NCBI GenBank assembly: GCA_020650975.1
Contig: JAIPMN010031998.1
Span: 1-20,059, forward strand
From: Apostichopus californicus
Taxonomy: Eukaryota; Echinodermata; Holothuroidea; Aspidochirotida; Stichopodidae
Direction: 5' to 3'
DNA length: 20,059 nt
Shown: positions 16,896-20,059 of the stretch, in pieces
Layout: the number at the start of each line of letters is the position of its first letter
How positions within the stretch are numbered: the first letter of the stretch is position 1
Translations under genes and position numbers: made by a program
The notes under the pieces: generated by a model
The model's input: only the letters and a program-made list of their open reading frames with translations
The model's database searches: none
What the model was told of the DNA's origin: nothing

Positions 16896-17016
16896 ACGTT
16901 GAAGGACAACGTAGTAAAATCAGAGGATTCCGTGAAGAGACTGGTAGCAGAGATCAAGATGCTACGTCAAAGGGTCGCTCAATCTCATAAAGCCGTACAG
17001 AAGGAGGAAGAGCCAG
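16896..17016 (+). CDS. Exon 6: coiled coil
   Basis: The phase-0 start after CTGCTTAG, with only one frame open, gives TLKDNVVKSEDSVKRLVAEI and then KMLRQRVAQSHKAVQKEEEP. Hydrophobic residues at a/d spacing (L, V, V, V, L, I, L, V) with charged residues between predict a parallel coiled coil of about five heptads, continuing from the end of exon 5. The donor is CCAG|GTACAT, and the final G joins AA of exon 7 to make Glu. Coiled coils drive oligomerisation, so with an N-terminal SAM the product would look like a scaffold, by inference. Confidence 0.75.
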
Positions 17017-19662
17017 GTACATTTTCAAGTTTCTTCCATTTGGGTTTGGTACGTTGAGAGTACAAGATGGATATGATGCTCGCATTGTATAAAATTATTG
17101 GTAGCAGTATGCTGGAGACAATGGGTTGTAGGACTATTGTTTGTGAGCGGGTCACAGATATGGTCATGTGCGAAGAAAGTTGTAATGAATTTCAAAACTA
17201 ACCAATGAGTCTGTCTTGCATTCAAAGATTTACTTTGCTTCCAAATAAACCCGAGCGCGTTTAGCAGGAGTGTCAAGCATAAATCAGGGACATTTAAATT
17301 TGGTTAAAATGTTCTATTTATGGTAGTTCGCAAGCGAAGATGTTACGTAACTTAAATGGAATTGCTACCAAGTTTTTGATTTGAATGAGTGCAGTTGTTA
17401 AATTTTATGTCCTGCCAACCCCACCCCACCCCCGGAAAGAAGTATCCCTAAACCGTGATGAAATATCAATTAGTAATATTCAGTCTTACCGAAGGCGATG
17501 GAGTACAACAGAGTTGAGGAGAGTGGAATTTTTCGAACGTTAAAGAATACATCAAGTTTATTTTCCTTCGTCCTCAGATTCAGTGTAAAGTACATCTGGT
17601 GAATATTGTAAGGATAACAAGCTCTTTCCCTTTTTCCTGGAACTGAATAAGTATTCACGCAAAGCAAATTGCTCCTTTTACCCATCATGAAAGTAGCTGT
17701 GCAGTTACTAGTGTATTGAAAACCATATTATACCTGCCATTAGTTTTGCCATATGCAACTGTGCATGATTTTTTTTTTGGGGGGGGGGGTTCCCTTAAAT
17801 TGTATGTGCATTGTGTCACGTTTGTTTTGACAAATAAGGCTTTGTTCTGTGCAGTGATAATTTTTTCCTATTATCCCAGAGATATAAATATATTTAGAGG
17901 AAAATCTTGAAAAGGGTGTAACAATATTAACATGGGGTCGGGTCAGATCTTTCTGGAAACCCTACACATAAATAGACTAGGAGAGAATTGGTTGGGGAGG
18001 ATGGGAGAGGGGATGGGTGTTGGTGAATATTTAGGGACATTGCAATTATTGTGTGTTGTTCTCCATCTCAATTAAAGACCTGTAATTTATTTGTAAATAA
18101 ACACCCAGTTACTTAGTATTTTGCTGTTTTGGATGCAGCCAGGGGTGGGACCTAGATTCCCCATCTCTTAGATTTTGTCTGTAATCCCACCAAAACACAT
18201 ATCCAGTACCACTAAACCCACTCCGAACTCTGTTGCTCTGTTTACCCGAGAGAATCTTGCTATGAAATTGACTGACTTGCTACACAAGTGCAAAGATATT
18301 AGGCATTTTTTGTTTCCATTAACAGAAACTCTAGTATTATCATCAATATAATGATAAACAAGATGGAGAAACTTTCAGCACATGTATTCACAATAGTAAA
18401 CAATTACTTATTGCCTCCACTCCACCCTCCATTTTAATATTCTGGCTTTGCTTTCTGATTATGGGTAGGTTTGAGATGTAGTACATTTCTCCATCCGTGT
18501 TATTGTCAGATAATGAAATGAGAATAAGAATTAATTAAATTGTAAAAGAAAATGTTTTCTTCCTCCGTCACTTCTTCAGTATCTACCTAAATGACAAATG
18601 TAGGCTGAATTTTAGACACAATAATATTGTAGTCCACCAGAACAAGGTTAATTTGAGATTTTACACTCATACACTGCTGATCCAGTTTCAAGCTATGCAC
18701 TTCTAAAATATGCTAAACCCCCGGTATGTTCCTTTAAAGGCTAACTTGATGATGTTATCAGCTTTTCTAGTACGGGCTTTACTGTTAATGTTAACCCATT
18801 GCTTTACATAAATTCTAATAACTCACTCAACCAAAGCATGTTCCTTTAACTTGATATTAAAACAACAACACCCTTGCACCCATGGAATAAAAATTAAACA
18901 CCATCTGTCCAAAAGTTGACAAATTTGTACTACCACTGTAAACATGTCATTTGATACAGGTAAAACTCTTTTTGTGATTTTGTGTTGGATATGAGGAACT
19001 GAGCTAAATGGTTAAAGTATTAGACTAAATAGTCTTTTCACTCTAAACCGATGAACCTCGGCAAATTAATGGGTCGTTCCCTCAAAAATTAAAAGTGGCA
19101 TAAAAAATCCAGCCTGGCGTGATAGCAATGTTTTTCAACGGTTCACAACAAATTAACTGAGGTTTGTTCCTAAAGTCATCTGTTTTATGAAGTTTTCCTT
19201 CATGTCTTTCCATTGTAATATAGCTTGTAAATCTATTGCAACTCAAATACTTTTGGCCTTCATGTTGTAATATATACCTTTTTTTATTACATTTTTTTTT
19301 CACATTTTATAATAATATTCTGTAACTACTGTAGTTGATACAACAATACTAGACATTTTACTAGTAAATGGGTTATAAAAAAATAAAAAAATTTGACATT
19401 TCTGACGTTACATAAGTTAGGGAAATCATTAAGTGTTATGTTCTGTGGCTCTGACCCCCTCCCACCAAGAAAGTGTTACTCCCCCCACCCCCTCCCATCA
19501 CCCAAAGCAATCTGTGTTCGCCCTTAAACTTATTGGCTATTGTCGACTCATTCGAGTCTTCAAAGGTAACATGCATGATCTACACTTTATGCAGAGTACT
19601 TTCGTCTACATGGCTTGTGTATTCCTATCTAGTAATTTTCTTTCATACTCTTTTTTGGACAG
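17017..19662 (+). other. Intron 6 (2.6 kb)
   Basis: No exon recognised. It holds C- and G-rich tracts: CCCCACCCCACCCCC at about 17420, a poly-T/poly-G junction at 17769-17790, GGTTGGGGAGGATGGGAGAG at about 17990-18020 (quadruplex-prone), and CCCCCTCCCACC plus CCCCCCACCCCCTCCC at 19455-19498. Short open frames (near 17470, 17716, 19082 and 19433) have no domain signal. Confidence 0.5.
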
Positions 19663-20059
19663 AACCACCTATGGTGTCCACCATGGAACAGCTCCCCGAG
19701 AGACCTCCAGAAGACTTAAATTTGGAAGAGACTTGGGAAGATGACGAAACATCAGACAGAGACAATAAATTGGAATCCAAAGCCCATGTAGCCGCTATTC
19801 TCATTATGGACATGAAAGCTTCCATCTCATCTCCGAGTAAAGTAAAGTCTAACTCTTACCAGATCAGGAAAGACTTACCAGACGATAACCTCATGAAGGC
19901 AGAAGAAGACAAAAAAGTTTGTTCCAATTCTGGTAGCGACGTGCCGAACACTTCATCAATCCAAAGAGACAAGCCGATGGAAGTTTCCTTCAGAGAGATT
20001 AGAAATAGGACTAAAGTTGAAGAAGAATCGGAAAGTGATTCAATCCAGCTACCAGATAG
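19663..20059 (+). CDS. Exon 7: acidic Ser/Glu-rich segment, continues past window end
   Basis: The acceptor TACTCTTTTTTGGACAG ends 19662. After the shared Glu codon the frame is open for 131 codons to the window edge: PPMVSTMEQLPERPPEDLNL, then EETWEDDETSDRD, then a helical-looking AHVAAILIMDMK, and finally FREIRNRTKVEEESESDSIQ. No known domain is recognised. Acidic, serine-rich content suggests disorder and possible casein-kinase-type sites. It is uninterrupted, unlike exons 2 and 5. The last bases (GAT AG) leave an incomplete codon, so the exon is 3'-partial. Confidence 0.7.

Larger units (their letters stand above)
8819..20059 (+). pseudogene. SAM-like plus coiled-coil gene, interrupted by in-frame stops; extends beyond window
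   Basis: A seven-exon model built by hand: 8819-8894, 9906-10000 (or to 10050), 12949-13016 (or from 12922), 15088-15219, 16537-16621, 16896-17016, and 19663-20059 onward. From the third exon on, all junctions agree in phase: AG+T gives Ser, AA+G gives Lys, the next is phase 0, and G+AA gives Glu. Each uses the only frame of its exon that stays open (in the 16537 exon, open apart from the TAG). The predicted product is an N-terminal SAM-like domain, a polar linker, a coiled coil and an acidic Ser/Glu-rich tail. Lesions are TGA at 9962-9964 and TAG at 16586-16588. Splice sites are intact, so this is a recent unprocessed pseudogene, a null allele, a mis-sequenced gene, or two separate products. 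I do not recognise the orthologue. Confidence 0.55.

Noticed and set aside
1-20059. CRISPR array, tRNA, rRNA or prokaryotic operon
   Set aside because: No regular repeat-spacer pattern, no cloverleaf or rRNA-like conserved segment seen, and gene structure is clearly intron-bearing.

Overview
This is a eukaryotic, intron-rich, AT-rich and repeat-dense stretch of nuclear DNA. Nothing in it looks bacterial: no operons, no ribosome-binding sites, and almost no long open frames. Short GGCCTAGGCCT-like runs (around 2490, 2530, 3685 and 8133), CRE- and THAP-bearing DNA transposons with TTAA target sites, and roughly 150-bp repeats built on TGACCTTTGACCT suggest a marine deuterostome invertebrate. 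An echinoderm is my best guess, possibly a sea cucumber. That assignment is inference, because no species-diagnostic gene is present.

Left half (1-8040): essentially mobile and repetitive DNA. In order it holds a 475-bp inverted-repeat element with nested 22-bp tandem units (415-889); a 1465-bp TTAA-flanked transposon relic with a broken THAP finger on the plus strand and an acidic reading frame on the minus strand (2011-3475); an internally deleted LINE-type retrotransposon on the minus strand, with an endonuclease remnant then the reverse-transcriptase C-terminus (4064-5084); and three copies of an exon-like repeat (5129-8010). The spacing between the second and third copies is stretched by a 1508-bp insertion with a perfect 10-bp target duplication (6267-7774). 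A foldback element is nested inside that insertion (7183-7347).

Right half (8819 to the window end): one multi-exon plus-strand gene or decayed gene. Exon 1 and exon 2 encode a SAM-like domain. The following exons encode a polar linker, a predicted coiled coil and a long acidic/serine-rich exon that runs off the window. From 12949 onward every splice junction agrees in phase and joins the only open frame of each exon, which strongly supports real exons. Two in-frame stops interrupt the chain: TGA inside the SAM-like domain at 9962 and TAG in the fourth coiled-coil-side exon at 16586. It is therefore either a spliceable unitary pseudogene or null allele, two transcription units, or a sequence carrying errors. 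I do not recognise the specific gene.

Its introns hold further repeats: a 10-bp array, a five-copy ~150-bp repeat and a two-copy ~300-bp repeat that both carry DR1-type nuclear-receptor motifs, a 359-bp TTAA MITE, a 26-bp minisatellite abutting a splice acceptor, and several G-quadruplex-prone tracts. I see no rRNA, tRNA or CRISPR array.
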